DNA of 64,000 nt from UBA4292 sp002395865 (GTDB lineage: Bacteria > Bacillota > Clostridia > Lachnospirales > Lachnospiraceae), in assembly GCA_946533395.1 (NCBI GenBank), contig CAMNBU010000001.1:62001-126000 (forward strand), given 5' to 3'. Made by a program: the position numbers and the translations under genes. Positions 8,649-17,370 of the stretch are shown in pieces. The stretch's first letter is position 1, and each line of letters opens with the position of its first letter. The notes beneath the pieces are model-generated. The model did no database searches. It saw only the letters and a program-made list of their open reading frames with translations, and was not told the DNA's origin.

Positions 8649-9758
8649 TCAGATCAATGATTTTACTTTTTCAAGCCCCGCCGCAATAACCTGATCCATG
8701 TCATAGTATTTGTATTCGCCGAGTCGACCACCGAATATAACTTCAGCTTCACCTTCAGCTAATTCTTTGTACTGCGTAAAGAGCTGTCCGTTCTTTTCAT
8801 CATTAACAGGATAATAGGGTTCATCTCCGGGCTTCCATTCACTGCTATACTCTCGGCTTATTACAGTTTTCTCAATTTCCTCCCCTTCCGGGGTTCGTCC
8901 AAATTCAAACCACTTATGCTCAATAATCCTTGTCCAGGGAGTATCGGCATCTGTATAGTTCACAGCAGCATTTCCCTGAAAGTTAGGTATATCCAAAACC
9001 TCATTTTCGAATCTTACAGATCTATACTCTAAATTGCCAAATTTATAATCATAATACGCATCGATCGGCCCTGTGTATATTACCTTTTCAGCTTCCTCCG
9101 CCAATTCTCTATGTTCCAGAAAATCAACACCTAATCTTACATCTATCCCGTCAAGCATACGCTCAACCATCTTTGTATATCCACCGATCGGAATTCCTTG
9201 ATATAGGGCATTAAAGTAATTATTGTCGAAAGTAAAACGTACCGGAAGCCTTTTTATAATGAATGCGGGAAGTTTATCGCAAGGTCTCCCCCACTGTTTT
9301 TGAGTATATCCCTTGATCAGTTTTTCATAAATGTCCGTTCCGACCAACGAGATAGCCTGCTCCTCAAGATTCTTGGGCTCCGTTATCCCCGCTTCCCTCC
9401 TCTGCTCATCGATCTTCTTTTCTGCATCTTCCGGTGTTACAACACCCCACATTTTATTGAATGTGTACATATTAAATGGTAAAGAATATAATTCACCATG
9501 ATAGTTGGCAACCGGACTATTTGTAAACCGATTAAAGGTAGCAAACCTATTCACATAATTCCAGACATTCGCCATGTTTGTATGGAATATATGTGCGCCG
9601 TACTTATGAACATTTATTTTCTCTATCTTCTCCGTGTACACATTACCGGCTATATGATCACGCTTATCGATCACTAAACACTTCTTTCCGGCATCTGTCA
9701 GTTCCCTGGCACAGACAGCTCCATAAAGTCCGGCTCCCACTATCAGATAATCATACAT
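8649..9758 (-). CDS. glf: UDP-galactopyranose mutase
   Basis: Interconverts UDP-galactopyranose and UDP-galactofuranose using reduced FAD, in the cytoplasm. 369 residues, the normal length. Visible marks: the FAD-binding YLIVGAGLYGAVCARELTD, VIDKRDHIAGN, the YGAHIFHTN substrate loop near residue 53, the GYTQKQWGRPCDKLP segment near 170, and RIIEHKWFEFG in the C-terminal half. A good ribosome site (GAGGGAT) and a sigma-A-type promoter stand upstream, so this is likely the first gene of the polysaccharide transcript. It implies that the surface glycan contains galactofuranose. Confidence 0.96.
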   Translation of the reverse strand: MYDYLIVGAGLYGAVCARELTDAGKKCLVIDKRDHIAGNVYTEKIEKINVHKYGAHIFHTNMANVWNYVNRFATFNRFTNSPVANYHGELYSLPFNMYTFNKMWGVVTPEDAEKKIDEQRREAGITEPKNLEEQAISLVGTDIYEKLIKGYTQKQWGRPCDKLPAFIIKRLPVRFTFDNNYFNALYQGIPIGGYTKMVERMLDGIDVRLGVDFLEHRELAEEAEKVIYTGPIDAYYDYKFGNLEYRSVRFENEVLDIPNFQGNAAVNYTDADTPWTRIIEHKWFEFGRTPEGEEIEKTVISREYSSEWKPGDEPYYPVNDEKNGQLFTQYKELAEGEAEVIFGGRLGEYKYYDMDQVIAAGLEKVKSLI

Positions 9759-9833
9759 TTTTATCCCTCACATCATCTCGATGTAATACAATAATGATTG
9801 CTTCGACATCCCGCTTGCGCAGGCCATCGCTAT

Positions 9834-9862
9834 ATTGTAACACATCTAACTCAACATTTCAA
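9834..9862 (-). promoter_or_regulatory. Promoter for the polysaccharide locus
   Basis: On the minus strand TTGAAA (9857-9862) and TACAAT (9834-9839) are separated by exactly 17 bases, ending about 75 bases before the glf start. No other strong promoter is seen before the following genes. Confidence 0.65.
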
Positions 9863-9873
9863 TCCACAGTTCC

Positions 9874-10572
9874 CTACCCCTGCCCATAATATGCCCCCGC
9901 ACCATGCTTCCTGAAGTAGTGCTTATCCATGAGATGCTGCGGAGCGGGCTTCACGTCCTTGTTGATCAGCTCAGTCTGGTAGGCCATTTTGGCGATGTAC
10001 TCGAGTACGGCTGCGTTGTGGACGGCCTCGTGGCAGTCCCTGCCCCACGCGAAGGGACCGTGGTTCTCACACAGGCACGCCGGAACAGCCGCCGGGTCGA
10101 TGCCGCGGATGCGGAACTGGCCTGTGATCAGAAGGCCGGTGTTGGTCTCATATCCCGCATCTATCTCCTGCGGTGAGAGGACTCTGAGGCAGGGAACGCT
10201 GCCGTAGAAATAGTCCGCGTGCGTGGTGCCGTAGCAGGGAATGTCGCGTCCCGCCTGCGCCCACGATGTCGCGAATGTGCTGTGCGTGTGCACGACACCG
10301 CCGATATCCGAAAACGAACGGTAGAGCTCCACATGCGTGGGTGTGTCGGAAGAGGGACGGAGTCCCTCCCCCACGGTCTTACCGGTCGCTATATCCACGA
10401 GCACCATATTTTCGGGCGAGAGCTTATCGTAATCCACGCCGGAGGGCTTGATCGCCATGATTCCCCTCTCCCTGTCGATACCGCTCACATTGCCCCATGT
10501 AAATGTAACAAGGCCGAGCCTGGGAAGCTCCATATTCGCCTCGTAAACCTGTCGTCTTAGTTCTTCAAGCAT
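9874..10572 (-). CDS. araD: L-ribulose-5-phosphate 4-epimerase
   Basis: Class II aldolase-fold enzyme that converts L-ribulose 5-phosphate to D-xylulose 5-phosphate in arabinose use. About 232 residues. Family marks: the start MLEELRRQVYEANMELPR, LVTFTWGNVSGIDRE, KPSGVDY, SSDTPTHVELYR, the zinc-binding VHTHSTFATSWAQAG with YGTTHADYF, and LCENHGPFAWG. I chose the ATG at 10572 because AAGGAGA lies at ideal spacing; an upstream in-frame ATG at 10593 has the site too close. It follows an FGGY sugar kinase by 46 bases, as expected for an ara operon, though isomerase and transporter genes are not here. Confidence 0.95.
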   Translation of the reverse strand: MLEELRRQVYEANMELPRLGLVTFTWGNVSGIDRERGIMAIKPSGVDYDKLSPENMVLVDIATGKTVGEGLRPSSDTPTHVELYRSFSDIGGVVHTHSTFATSWAQAGRDIPCYGTTHADYFYGSVPCLRVLSPQEIDAGYETNTGLLITGQFRIRGIDPAAVPACLCENHGPFAWGRDCHEAVHNAAVLEYIAKMAYQTELINKDVKPAPQHLMDKHYFRKHGAGAYYGQG

Positions 10573-10618
10573 ATCTTCTCCTTCCGCCGCCATCCTCCGT
10601 CATACGGCCGGTCACAGG

Positions 10619-12196
10619 TCACAGTACCTCCACTGCGGCCCTCTCGACCTTCAGAGCCTTCTCGTACTTAGCCAGGAAGGCCTTAAATCCATCCACATCC
10701 TCCGCGGACGCATTTACCGTGATCTTCTTCGCGTCGGCAAATACCTTCGCGTCCAGATAGTCCTCGAGGCTCTCACCGCCCTTCTTCCACGCCGCGTATC
10801 CTGCCAGGAGTGCCATGCCGTAGGGGCCTCCCTCACCTGCGGTCTCCATAAGCGTCACGGGGCTAACGCAGGCCGCCGACAGAAGCGATGCGCCCACGGT
10901 ACCGGTCTTGAAATATCCGCCGTGTCCGGTCAGGCTCGTGATCTTCACGCCCTCATCCGCGAGTATCCTCATGCCGATGCCTAAAGTCGCGATGGCGCTC
11001 ATGAGATTCGCTCGCATGAAATCAGCCAGACCGATGCCTGCGCCCTGTCTTATAAAGAGGGGTCTTCCCTCGTCAAATCCGGTGATGCTCTCGCCGGATA
11101 TATAGTTCACGGGTATGAGTCCGCCGCCGTCCTTTGCGCCTTCTTGCGCCATCGTGAACAGCTTCGTGAACAGATCTCCCGTGCTGATATTCATTCCGAA
11201 GGCCCCGGCGAACTGCGCGAACAGTCCGGCCCATGCATTGATATCGGATGTGCAGTTGTTGCAGTGTACCATGGCCACCGGAAGTCCCGTGGGCGTGGTC
11301 ACCATATCTATCTCCATATGTGTGGCAATGGGCTTGTCGAGAACCACCATCGCGAAATCCGAGGTTCCCGCGCTCACATTGCCCGTGCAGGCTCTGAGGG
11401 CGTTCGTAGCCACCATACCTGTTCCCGCGTCACCCTCCGGAGGAGCCATGAGAGCACCCGCCTGCAGCACTCCGCTCTCGTCAAGGAAAGCCGCGCCCGC
11501 TGCCGTGAGGACTCCCGCGCCCTCACCCGCCTTTTTGACTGCGGGAAGGAGCTCTGCGAGCTTTTTCGGGAAGCAGCCCGTGAGATCATCATATTTCGCC
11601 ATCATGCCTGCATCGTATGTACCCGCCGCGGAATCGATGGGGAACATACCCGATGCCTCTCCTATGCCCAGCACGTTCTCGCCGCTCAGACGGTAGTGTA
11701 TGTATCCCGCAAGCGTGGTCAGGTGAACGAGCCGTTTAACATGCTCCTCGCCTCCCTTTACAGCGTGGTACAGATGGGCGATGCTCCAGCGCTGGGGAAT
11801 ATTGAAACCGAAGGCTTCAGAGAGCTCCTGTGCCTCATCTCCGGTTATCGTATTTCTCCATGTTCTGAAGGGTGCCAGAAGATTCCAGCCCGCGTCAAAT
11901 GCCATGTATCCGTGCATCATGCCCGATATACCTATGCTGCCCGTCTTTTTAATGACCGTGCCGTATTTGGCAGCCACATCCTCCGTAAGAGACTTATAGC
12001 AGCTTCTGATGCCCTCCTCGATCTCCGAAAGCCCGTAGGTCCAGACACCGTTTTCGAAGCGGTTCTCCCACGAAAAGCTCCCGGAGGCGATCACGTTATG
12101 AGCCTCATCGATCATGCAGGCCTTGATGCGGGTGCTGCCCAGCTCGATACCGATGGCTGTGCGTCCCTCATCGATCATGTTCTTAACTGATGACAT
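10619..12196 (-). CDS. FGGY family carbohydrate kinase, probable L-ribulose kinase
   Basis: 525 residues. The first phosphate-binding motif is TAIGIELGSTRIKACMID near 12-29; further marks are GSIGISGMMHGYMAF, a GNVSAGTSDFAMVV stretch near 265, and the second ATPase-half signature LTGHGGYFKTGTVG near 420. The gene comes directly before araD, so the likely substrate is L-ribulose, making L-ribulose 5-phosphate. The sequence is not a classical AraB, and xylulose or another ketose remains possible. A strong GAGGAGG ribosome site precedes the start. Confidence 0.85.
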   Translation of the reverse strand: MSSVKNMIDEGRTAIGIELGSTRIKACMIDEAHNVIASGSFSWENRFENGVWTYGLSEIEEGIRSCYKSLTEDVAAKYGTVIKKTGSIGISGMMHGYMAFDAGWNLLAPFRTWRNTITGDEAQELSEAFGFNIPQRWSIAHLYHAVKGGEEHVKRLVHLTTLAGYIHYRLSGENVLGIGEASGMFPIDSAAGTYDAGMMAKYDDLTGCFPKKLAELLPAVKKAGEGAGVLTAAGAAFLDESGVLQAGALMAPPEGDAGTGMVATNALRACTGNVSAGTSDFAMVVLDKPIATHMEIDMVTTPTGLPVAMVHCNNCTSDINAWAGLFAQFAGAFGMNISTGDLFTKLFTMAQEGAKDGGGLIPVNYISGESITGFDEGRPLFIRQGAGIGLADFMRANLMSAIATLGIGMRILADEGVKITSLTGHGGYFKTGTVGASLLSAACVSPVTLMETAGEGGPYGMALLAGYAAWKKGGESLEDYLDAKVFADAKKITVNASAEDVDGFKAFLAKYEKALKVERAAVEVL

Positions 12197-12229
12197 TTTG
12201 GTTCCTCCTCGTTTTATAATCTATACGCC

Positions 12230-13558
12230 CTAAATGTCCATCCTCCGTGCCATGGACATAAGTATCTCTTTATCGTTCTTCGCGGGGTCGTCCATAACGG
12301 CCTCCAAAAGCGCGTTCAGTATCCTTCCCATACCGGGCCCGGGCTTAAAGCCCGCCTCCATCAGATCACGCCCGGATATCTTCAGATCCTTCAGCTTTAC
12401 GCACTCGCCGTCCCTTACGACCTGCCTCATATCCTGCGCAAGCCTGTCGAGCGCAGGTGTCATGGACTTGGCATAGTCGCTCTTGCCCGCCATATCCGCG
12501 TACATGAGGTCTAACAGCTCCTCCACATGCTCTGCTCCCACGGCTCCCACGAGCCTTCTCACCGAGCCCATATTCTTTATCCTGCTGTCGTGGTGAGTGA
12601 CCAGCAGCTTCACCAGCTCCGTGGTGGCGTTGTCGAATTTCAGTTTCTGCATAAATTTTTCCGCAAACTGCGCGCTCACATTCGCGTGTCCGTAGAAATG
12701 ATCTACGCCGTCAATGGTGGTCTTCGTATACAGCTTGCCCACATCGTGAAGCAGCGCCGCATATCTGAGAGCCACCGTGGCCCCTACGCTCTCCACCACC
12801 TTTACAGTGTGATATCCAACCGTGTAGCAGTGGAATTTCGTATTCTGCTCACACACGAGCATCTCGTCGAGTTGCGGAAATATGTATTTTGAAAGCCCTG
12901 TCTCGCAAAGCCTGAGCACCTGCCCGGGATTGTCCGAGATCAGAAGCTTCGTGAGCTCCTCCCTCACCCTCTCGGCGCTTATCTTCTCTATCGTGTGCGC
13001 CAGCTCTCTTATCGCGTCAAATGTGTTCTCCTCTATCTCAAAGCCCAGCTGCGCGCCAAATCTCAGCGCCCTCATCATCCTGAGCGCGTCCTCCGTAAAC
13101 CTCTCCTTCGCCTCTCCCACGCAGCGTATCACGCGCCTGTCGATGTCCTCCAGCCCGCCGAACTCGTCCACCAGACCGTCCGCGTCATTGTACGCCATGG
13201 CATTTATCGTGAAGTCACGTCTGGCCAGATCCTCCCTCAGCTCGGTCACGAACCGAACGCTGTCGGGATGCCTTCCGTCCGAATACTTTCCGTCGACACG
13301 GTAGGTCGTCACCTCGAACGAATCTCCGTCCGTAAGAACCGTGACCGTCCCGTGGGCAATACCGGTGTCCACTGTCCTCTTAAACAGCTTCTTCACCTGC
13401 TCGGGGCTCGCCGAGGTGGTTATGTCCCAGTCCTTCGGCTCCCTGCCCATCACGCTGTCCCTGACGCAGCCCCCGACCACATATCCGGTGAAGCCCGCGC
13501 CGTTTAGGACACGTATTATCCTCGCCGCCCCCGGCGGCATGTTGATCTTGTATTCCAT
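12230..13558 (-). CDS. cca: CCA-adding tRNA nucleotidyltransferase
   Basis: Adds or repairs the 3' CCA of tRNAs. Class II enzyme of 442 residues: poly(A) polymerase-like head with GYVVGGCVRDSVMGREPKDWDI cut here as VVGGCVRDSVMG and KDWDITTSA, the flexible-loop region SVRFVTELREDLARRDFTINAMAYN (seen as REDLARRDFTINAMAY), and a nucleotide-template part ALRMMRALRFGAQLG. The second half carries an HD domain (RYAALLHDVGKLYTK, VTHHD) as in many Firmicute enzymes. It stands 34 bases before the kinase gene, in the same direction. Confidence 0.94.
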   Translation of the reverse strand: MEYKINMPPGAARIIRVLNGAGFTGYVVGGCVRDSVMGREPKDWDITTSASPEQVKKLFKRTVDTGIAHGTVTVLTDGDSFEVTTYRVDGKYSDGRHPDSVRFVTELREDLARRDFTINAMAYNDADGLVDEFGGLEDIDRRVIRCVGEAKERFTEDALRMMRALRFGAQLGFEIEENTFDAIRELAHTIEKISAERVREELTKLLISDNPGQVLRLCETGLSKYIFPQLDEMLVCEQNTKFHCYTVGYHTVKVVESVGATVALRYAALLHDVGKLYTKTTIDGVDHFYGHANVSAQFAEKFMQKLKFDNATTELVKLLVTHHDSRIKNMGSVRRLVGAVGAEHVEELLDLMYADMAGKSDYAKSMTPALDRLAQDMRQVVRDGECVKLKDLKISGRDLMEAGFKPGPGMGRILNALLEAVMDDPAKNDKEILMSMARRMDI

Positions 13559-13646
13559 TCAAACTATCCCTTACATCACTGCTATATGGGAACGCTCCGG
13601 ATGACTTCAAGGGGTGTGGTCGGTGATCATACCCCGGTGCACCTAT

Positions 13647-13738
13647 GTCAGGGCGTGACGGGTGAAAATACTCCAGGGGGCCATGTGACCGAAGGGAGCG
13701 GCTGCGTCCCCCGGGGTTTTTTCACCCGGCGCGACCGT
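13647..13738. repeat. Long hairpin repeat, copy 1
   Basis: A 21-base arm at 13661-13681 (GGTGAAAATACTCC then G-rich) pairs with 13706-13726 (GTCCCCCGGGG then TTTTTTCACC), with only one or two mismatches. It is flanked by GTCAGGGCGTGA on the left and GGCGCGACCGT on the right. The same unit with the same flanks is found at 62037-62125. A partial right-hand unit (TCACCCGGTGCGACCGT) follows at about 13753. It lies between the downstream end of a glycosyltransferase gene and cca, both on the minus strand. Confidence 0.8.
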
Positions 13739-13774
13739 GGCCTATGAAATCACCCGGTGCGACCGTCCGCTTGG

Positions 13775-15271
13775 TCAATGGACGCGGCCGTCCCTCGTCC
13801 ACTTTTCGCGCAGGCCGGTGTATCTGTCGGGGTGGTCCTTCCTCCCCTCAAACGCAGGCGCGTCCACCGTGAGAGGAAGCATGATCACGCTCTTTTCCTC
13901 CATGCCTGCCCTTATGCACAGCTCCCTGTCCCAGTCGGAGCCGGCTGACACATCCGCGCCGCCGAGCAGCAGGTAGGTCTCGCCTGTCATCATCATGCAC
14001 GCACAGCTCGCAGCCGTGACATTTCTGCTCATGAACAGTCTTCCCATATACCCGGGCTCACCCGCGGGCACACCCGCAAATGTCGCTCCGCATCCTATCG
14101 CGTATCCACCGTCAATGACAGAAGCACCGCTTCTTATCACCGCGCCTACTACACCCGTTCCGGGCAGAAGAAGCCTCGAGAGCATGGCTTTTTTAAGCCT
14201 CTCGTCCTCCTTTGCGCCGTCCGCGAGGAACCATATCACCCTGTCCTTGCAGGCTTCCCTCTTTATCACCGGTATGGTGTTCGGCCTTGTGCGAACGACC
14301 AGTACCTCAGGCCAGTCGCCAATCCTCTCGCGCACGATATAGCTTCCCGCAAGCTTCCCTGCGCCCACGCCCGCGCGCCTTCCCATGCGCTGTGTGTGCG
14401 CAAGCAGAGCCCTCCTGCCCGCGTCGTGCGCATAGTTCTTCTCAGAGAGTCCGACTGATGTGGATCCCTCGCACACTCTCCAGTGGTAGAGCACCTTGGG
14501 AACGTGTGCCACAGCACCCGCCTTCTCACAGGCTCGAAGCACCAGATCGTAGTCCTGCGCCCCGTCAAACTCGGAGTTTAAGTACCCGATCTCCTCCAGA
14601 AGATCCCTCCTTATCGCAAAAAGGTGGGATATATAATTCACATTCGTCAGAAGCTCCATGTCCAGCTCGGGCTTGAAATGAGGGTCGAAATACCTTCCGC
14701 CTTTACCGATCTTGTCCTCGTCCGAGTACACCACGCCCGCGTTCAGATTGCCGGAGGCCGCGTACCACACCTCATAGAGAGCGTCCGGTGTCAGTGTATC
14801 GTCGTGATCGACAAACACCACCCAGTCTCCCGAGGACTTTTTTATGGCCTCGTTCGTATTGCCCGAAATACCGAGATTCTCCGCCAGTCTTATGTATCTG
14901 ACCCTGCCCGGATCTCCGGCCTCCATCGCTATCTTCTCGAGCTCGAAGTACTTTTCGTCATCCTCCGCGTAAGCGCTTCCGTCTGCTATCACCAGCTCCC
15001 AGTTTTCATAGCTCTGCGCCATAACAGAGCCGATGAGCTCCCCGAAAAAAGACGGATTCGTCCTGTATGCAGGCACCACCACACTGATCAGCGGACCGTA
15101 CTCGCTGTCCTTGGTCTGCCGAAGAAGATCTTCCCTGTCGGGAGACTTCTTCTTTACGCTTCTCGCGTACTTCGCCTCATCGGTCTTAAAGACCTTCTGC
15201 AGGCTCTTCTTTATAAATCCGGCAGGGCCGGATCTTATGTATCTTCTGGTCTTTTTCAGAAATTCGCTCAT
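13775..15271 (-). CDS. Two-part family 2 glycosyltransferase
   Basis: 498 residues. The N-terminal 60 residues are basic. Residues 60-270 are a full GT2 domain: ISVVVPAYRTNPSFF, ELVIADGSA, LAENLGISGNTNEA, WVVFVDHDDTLTPDAL with its metal-binding DHDD, and DEDKIGKGG. This arrangement resembles rhamnan/RgpF-type wall transferases. Residues 290-498 look like a second, worn GT2-like half (RNVTAASCACMMMTGETYLLLGG). It closes an operon with a DUF2142 membrane protein 12 bases upstream, so it probably glycosylates a lipid-linked wall polymer. Sugar unknown. Confidence 0.85.
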   Translation of the reverse strand: MSEFLKKTRRYIRSGPAGFIKKSLQKVFKTDEAKYARSVKKKSPDREDLLRQTKDSEYGPLISVVVPAYRTNPSFFGELIGSVMAQSYENWELVIADGSAYAEDDEKYFELEKIAMEAGDPGRVRYIRLAENLGISGNTNEAIKKSSGDWVVFVDHDDTLTPDALYEVWYAASGNLNAGVVYSDEDKIGKGGRYFDPHFKPELDMELLTNVNYISHLFAIRRDLLEEIGYLNSEFDGAQDYDLVLRACEKAGAVAHVPKVLYHWRVCEGSTSVGLSEKNYAHDAGRRALLAHTQRMGRRAGVGAGKLAGSYIVRERIGDWPEVLVVRTRPNTIPVIKREACKDRVIWFLADGAKEDERLKKAMLSRLLLPGTGVVGAVIRSGASVIDGGYAIGCGATFAGVPAGEPGYMGRLFMSRNVTAASCACMMMTGETYLLLGGADVSAGSDWDRELCIRAGMEEKSVIMLPLTVDAPAFEGRKDHPDRYTGLREKWTRDGRVH

Positions 15272-15283
15272 AGTATTATTCCG

Positions 15284-16876
15284 TCAGTTTCCACCAAGCA
15301 TCTTCGTCACACCCATGCGGCTCATTATGCCGCCGATGACATAGACGGCAGCAAGGAAATCCATCACTGCGATAATAAACACGATCATATCCGTACCGTC
15401 ATCAAAGCGCCGCAGCCTTCCGCTCCTGATGCAGACCATAAAAAGCGGAAGCACCGGCAGGAAATATCTTCCCTGCACGCCGTAGATGAACTGCGCGCCG
15501 TCCGGTGTGTACACAAGCAGGAGCGCGAGCATGGCCGCCGCAGAGCACAGGACTGCGCTGACGATGCAGATGACCCTCTGCTTTGTGCCCCAGTACACCG
15601 GCTCACCCGCAGGCTTTACTGCGCACATGATGCCAAGTATCGTAAAACCCAAAAGCACCACCTCGGGTATCTGCACATCCTGCCAGCCCAGTCTCGCGCC
15701 CAGCATGTCCATATACCACCTGCCGCCGTAGACCGCAAGTGTATTCATAAAGATCTTTATCACCAGAAGCGGGTTGCCGAGCAGCGCGCCTATGGGATAT
15801 ACGGTCGTATCCGCGTACGAGAGATACGGGTCTGTCTGAAGCGTGTACTCAGCCAGCTTCGTGAGCTTCTGTATCAGGAAGAAGCCCACCATGCAAACAG
15901 CCATGCACGCTGCGCTGATGATGTATTTTTTCTTTGAGCCGAACTTTGCGGCAGGTATCATGAACATTAAAAGCGCAAGAAGCATGTACACGACCTTCAC
16001 GGGTGATACCAGTGTGATCACCGCCGTGAGTATGACCATGTCCTTAACTTTTACGCTTTCCCGCATAAACGCAAGGTCTAAAACATACGCCGTAAAATAA
16101 AAGCACAACGCCAGCGTGTACACATCGTAGGAAAACGACGCGATCTGGTTGAGCGTCATCGGCAGTGCGCAGATAAATAAAAGCGCCTCCCTGCCAAAAG
16201 GCATCCTCCTCATGGCCAGCACGAAGAATATCATGAAAAAGACCACATTGAAGAGCCTTCCGAAGAGCATGAGCATTATCTGCGGCAGCCCAAGAAGCCG
16301 CGCGAGCGTGATGCCCAAAGCTCCGGGCAGATACGCGAGGAAGAGGCAATCCACGGGTCTGTCCGCGGTAAACGCCACCGGCTCCGTCTCACCGGTGCTG
16401 TAGATATTCGTGAGCTTGTAATAGTCGTCTATCCCGGGAAAATCATTCAGCAGTATCTGCGAGTCACATTTTCTGACATAGACATAGCCCTCGGCATCAG
16501 CCGCGTCCTGAAACATTATCGTGTTCGACAGCTTGTACGCTCCCAGATAATGCCTTATCTCATCGGCTCCCGACATCGGAGGCATGATGAAGACATACAA
16601 AAGCGCCAGCGCTCCCACGATGTATGTACATGTCCTGACTATCGACGGCTTCTTCGTAAGAGGCTTTACAAAAAGGTGATACGCGAGAAGAAAGAGCAGT
16701 ATGGTTCCGCACAGTACGAAGCACAAAAACAGCACCCAGAGCCTGTGATAGGCTCCCGTGGCATAGGGGTGGATGTGAAAGGACGATTCTGCATACATGC
16801 AGACAAGCGCTGCAAGTATGATGCCTGCAGCGCTTATAAACGCTTTATAGTTCTTTCGGTTTTGTGTTTCCTTCAT
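15284..16876 (-). CDS. DUF2142 family polytopic membrane protein
   Basis: About 530 residues with roughly a dozen hydrophobic helices. The family signature is seen near residue 98: YVFIMPPMSGADEIRHY with the conserved PP-x-D-E/H pattern of GT-C fold proteins, followed by a loop and many helices. DUF2142 members are predicted polyprenyl-phosphate-dependent sugar transferases acting on the outer face of the membrane. The ATG at 16876 shares its A with the stop of trmL (TGATG), so the two are translated together. Its partner GT2 follows by 12 bases. Confidence 0.85.
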   Translation of the reverse strand: MKETQNRKNYKAFISAAGIILAALVCMYAESSFHIHPYATGAYHRLWVLFLCFVLCGTILLFLLAYHLFVKPLTKKPSIVRTCTYIVGALALLYVFIMPPMSGADEIRHYLGAYKLSNTIMFQDAADAEGYVYVRKCDSQILLNDFPGIDDYYKLTNIYSTGETEPVAFTADRPVDCLFLAYLPGALGITLARLLGLPQIMLMLFGRLFNVVFFMIFFVLAMRRMPFGREALLFICALPMTLNQIASFSYDVYTLALCFYFTAYVLDLAFMRESVKVKDMVILTAVITLVSPVKVVYMLLALLMFMIPAAKFGSKKKYIISAACMAVCMVGFFLIQKLTKLAEYTLQTDPYLSYADTTVYPIGALLGNPLLVIKIFMNTLAVYGGRWYMDMLGARLGWQDVQIPEVVLLGFTILGIMCAVKPAGEPVYWGTKQRVICIVSAVLCSAAAMLALLLVYTPDGAQFIYGVQGRYFLPVLPLFMVCIRSGRLRRFDDGTDMIVFIIAVMDFLAAVYVIGGIMSRMGVTKMLGGN

Positions 16877-17370
16877 CACATATCCCAGCTGAGTCTGTGC
16901 AGGTGTCCGGCCAGTTCCATGCCGTTGAAATCGTTCTGCCTCAGGGCCTCATAAAGCACGATGGCCGCGGCATTTGAAAGGTTTAATGAGCGGATCTGCT
17001 CGTTCATGGGGATGCGAACGCAGGTGTCGGGGTTTTTAACGAGTATCTCCTCGGGTATTCCCGCGCTCTCCTTCCCGAACATGATGAAGCAGTCCGGCTC
17101 ATATCTCACATCTGTGTAGAGAGTTCTGGATTTGGTCGTAGCGTAATAGATCTTCGCCCCCGGGTTCCTCTCCAGAAACTCATTGTAATCCCTGTATACA
17201 TGCAGGTCGAGCCTGTCCCAGTAGTCCATGCCCGCGCGCTTCACCATCTTGTCGCTTAAAGAAAAGCCCAGCGGTTCTATAAGATGCAGCGACGTGCCTG
17301 TAGCTGTACAGGTTCTGCCGATATTGCCTGTGTTATATGGTATCTCGGGCTCAAGAAGCACTATATTCAA
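16876..17370 (-). CDS. trmL: tRNA (cytidine/uridine-34 2'-O)-methyltransferase
   Basis: SPOUT-class methyltransferase that methylates the wobble ribose in tRNA-Leu. 164 residues, normal length. All three knot motifs are visible: NTGNIGRTC near 14, CFIMFGKESAGIPEE near 93, and IRSLNLSNAAAIVLYEALR near 127. The start appears to be TTG with GGAGG seven bases upstream; it overlaps the aminotransferase stop by four bases. Sits within an overlapping operon of metabolic and wall genes. Confidence 0.95.
   Translation of the reverse strand: MNIVLLEPEIPYNTGNIGRTCTATGTSLHLIEPLGFSLSDKMVKRAGMDYWDRLDLHVYRDYNEFLERNPGAKIYYATTKSRTLYTDVRYEPDCFIMFGKESAGIPEEILVKNPDTCVRIPMNEQIRSLNLSNAAAIVLYEALRQNDFNGMELAGHLHRLSWDM

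Noticed and set aside
11144..12190. Long plus-strand frame (348 codons) opposite the FGGY kinase
   Set aside because: Shadow of a GC-biased gene on the other strand; rich in Arg, His and Cys with no family features and no ribosome site.
14624..15937. 437-codon plus-strand frame across two genes
   Set aside because: It runs opposite the glycosyltransferase and DUF2142 genes, which have clear family motifs; composition is that of an antisense shadow.
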